Below, in pieces: positions 56,650 through 56,668 of a DNA stretch of 56,668 nucleotides. Source of the stretch: Planctomycetota bacterium (GTDB lineage Bacteria > Planctomycetota > PUPC01 > DSUN01); assembly GCA_035384565.1 (NCBI GenBank), contig DAOOIT010000043.1, forward strand, positions 1-56,668. Direction: 5' to 3'. Position 1 is the first letter of the stretch, and each line of letters begins with the position of its first letter. The position numbers and the translations under genes are program-made. The notes beneath the pieces are model-generated. The model was not told the origin of the DNA. It worked only from the letters and a program-made list of their open reading frames with translations, and did not search any database.

Positions 56650-56668
56650 TTAAAGGGCGGACTAATAC

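Noticed and set aside
1..56668. tRNA or rRNA genes
   Set aside because: I looked for T-loop (GTTCRA) and cloverleaf patterns and for rRNA landmarks and saw none; a covariance search would be decisive.

Overview
The window is GC-rich bacterial DNA. Its content points to a free-living, probably anaerobic or facultative member of the PVC / Planctomycetota-like lineages, most likely a metagenome-derived contig. The signs are a sulfatase, PQQ-type beta-propellers, a DUF1080 protein, Tat-exported Gfo/Idh and sugar-isomerase proteins, a Ser/Thr kinase, a SGNH hydrolase, an oligogalacturonate lyase-like protein, and many secreted proteins with no recognised family. This placement is an inference from gene content. 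I saw no rRNA, tRNA or CRISPR array.

Layout. 1-7.1 kb: sulfatase, sugar isomerase-like protein, small exported protein, a secreted protein made of two similar halves, a GFA-domain protein and DUF6504, with several REP-like hairpins between them. 7.1-9.9 kb: a DNA-repair-type radical SAM gene cut by an in-frame amber codon, divergent from a PQQ-propeller gene. 9.9-12.5 kb: a two-gene [NiFe] hydrogenase behind a strong promoter. 12.5-17 kb: a two-CW regulator, a YprB-like nuclease, a TolB-like propeller and an orphan nickel-insertion gene larC. 17-23.8 kb: secreted proteins of unknown function, a SGNH hydrolase, a lipoprotein and DUF2283. 23.9-27 kb: a four-subunit 2-oxoacid:ferredoxin oxidoreductase operon (gamma, delta, alpha, beta). 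27-29.5 kb: a kinase with an unusual catalytic loop, a membrane-anchored protein and LemA. 29.7-35.7 kb: an amidohydrolase / oligogalacturonate lyase-like / DMT transporter cluster, then two tandem ArsB/NhaD-type permeases. 35.8-42.3 kb: cstA, a ferritin-like protein, and purL (with two PurS-like N-terminal domains) followed by purQ. 42.4-45.9 kb: a glycoside hydrolase and two VapBC-like toxin-antitoxin pairs flanking hpt. 45.9-50 kb: URO-D family, secreted repeat protein, Gfo/Idh and hydroxyacid dehydrogenase, closely packed. 50.1-53.2 kb: hicBA, DUF1080, bacterioferritin and a PQQ propeller. 53.2-56.7 kb: a lower-density segment with REP repeats, a HEPN-like gene, a RAYT transposase bounded by matching inverted repeats, and two membrane or secreted genes at the edge.

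Together the genes suggest polysaccharide breakdown, ferredoxin-linked oxoacid metabolism and hydrogen oxidation, with housekeeping purine genes. The most unusual signals are the hydrogenase small subunit with an inserted CXXCH motif and Asp-rich tail, the amber codon in the radical SAM gene, and several families of dispersed palindromes, one of them tied to the RAYT transposase.
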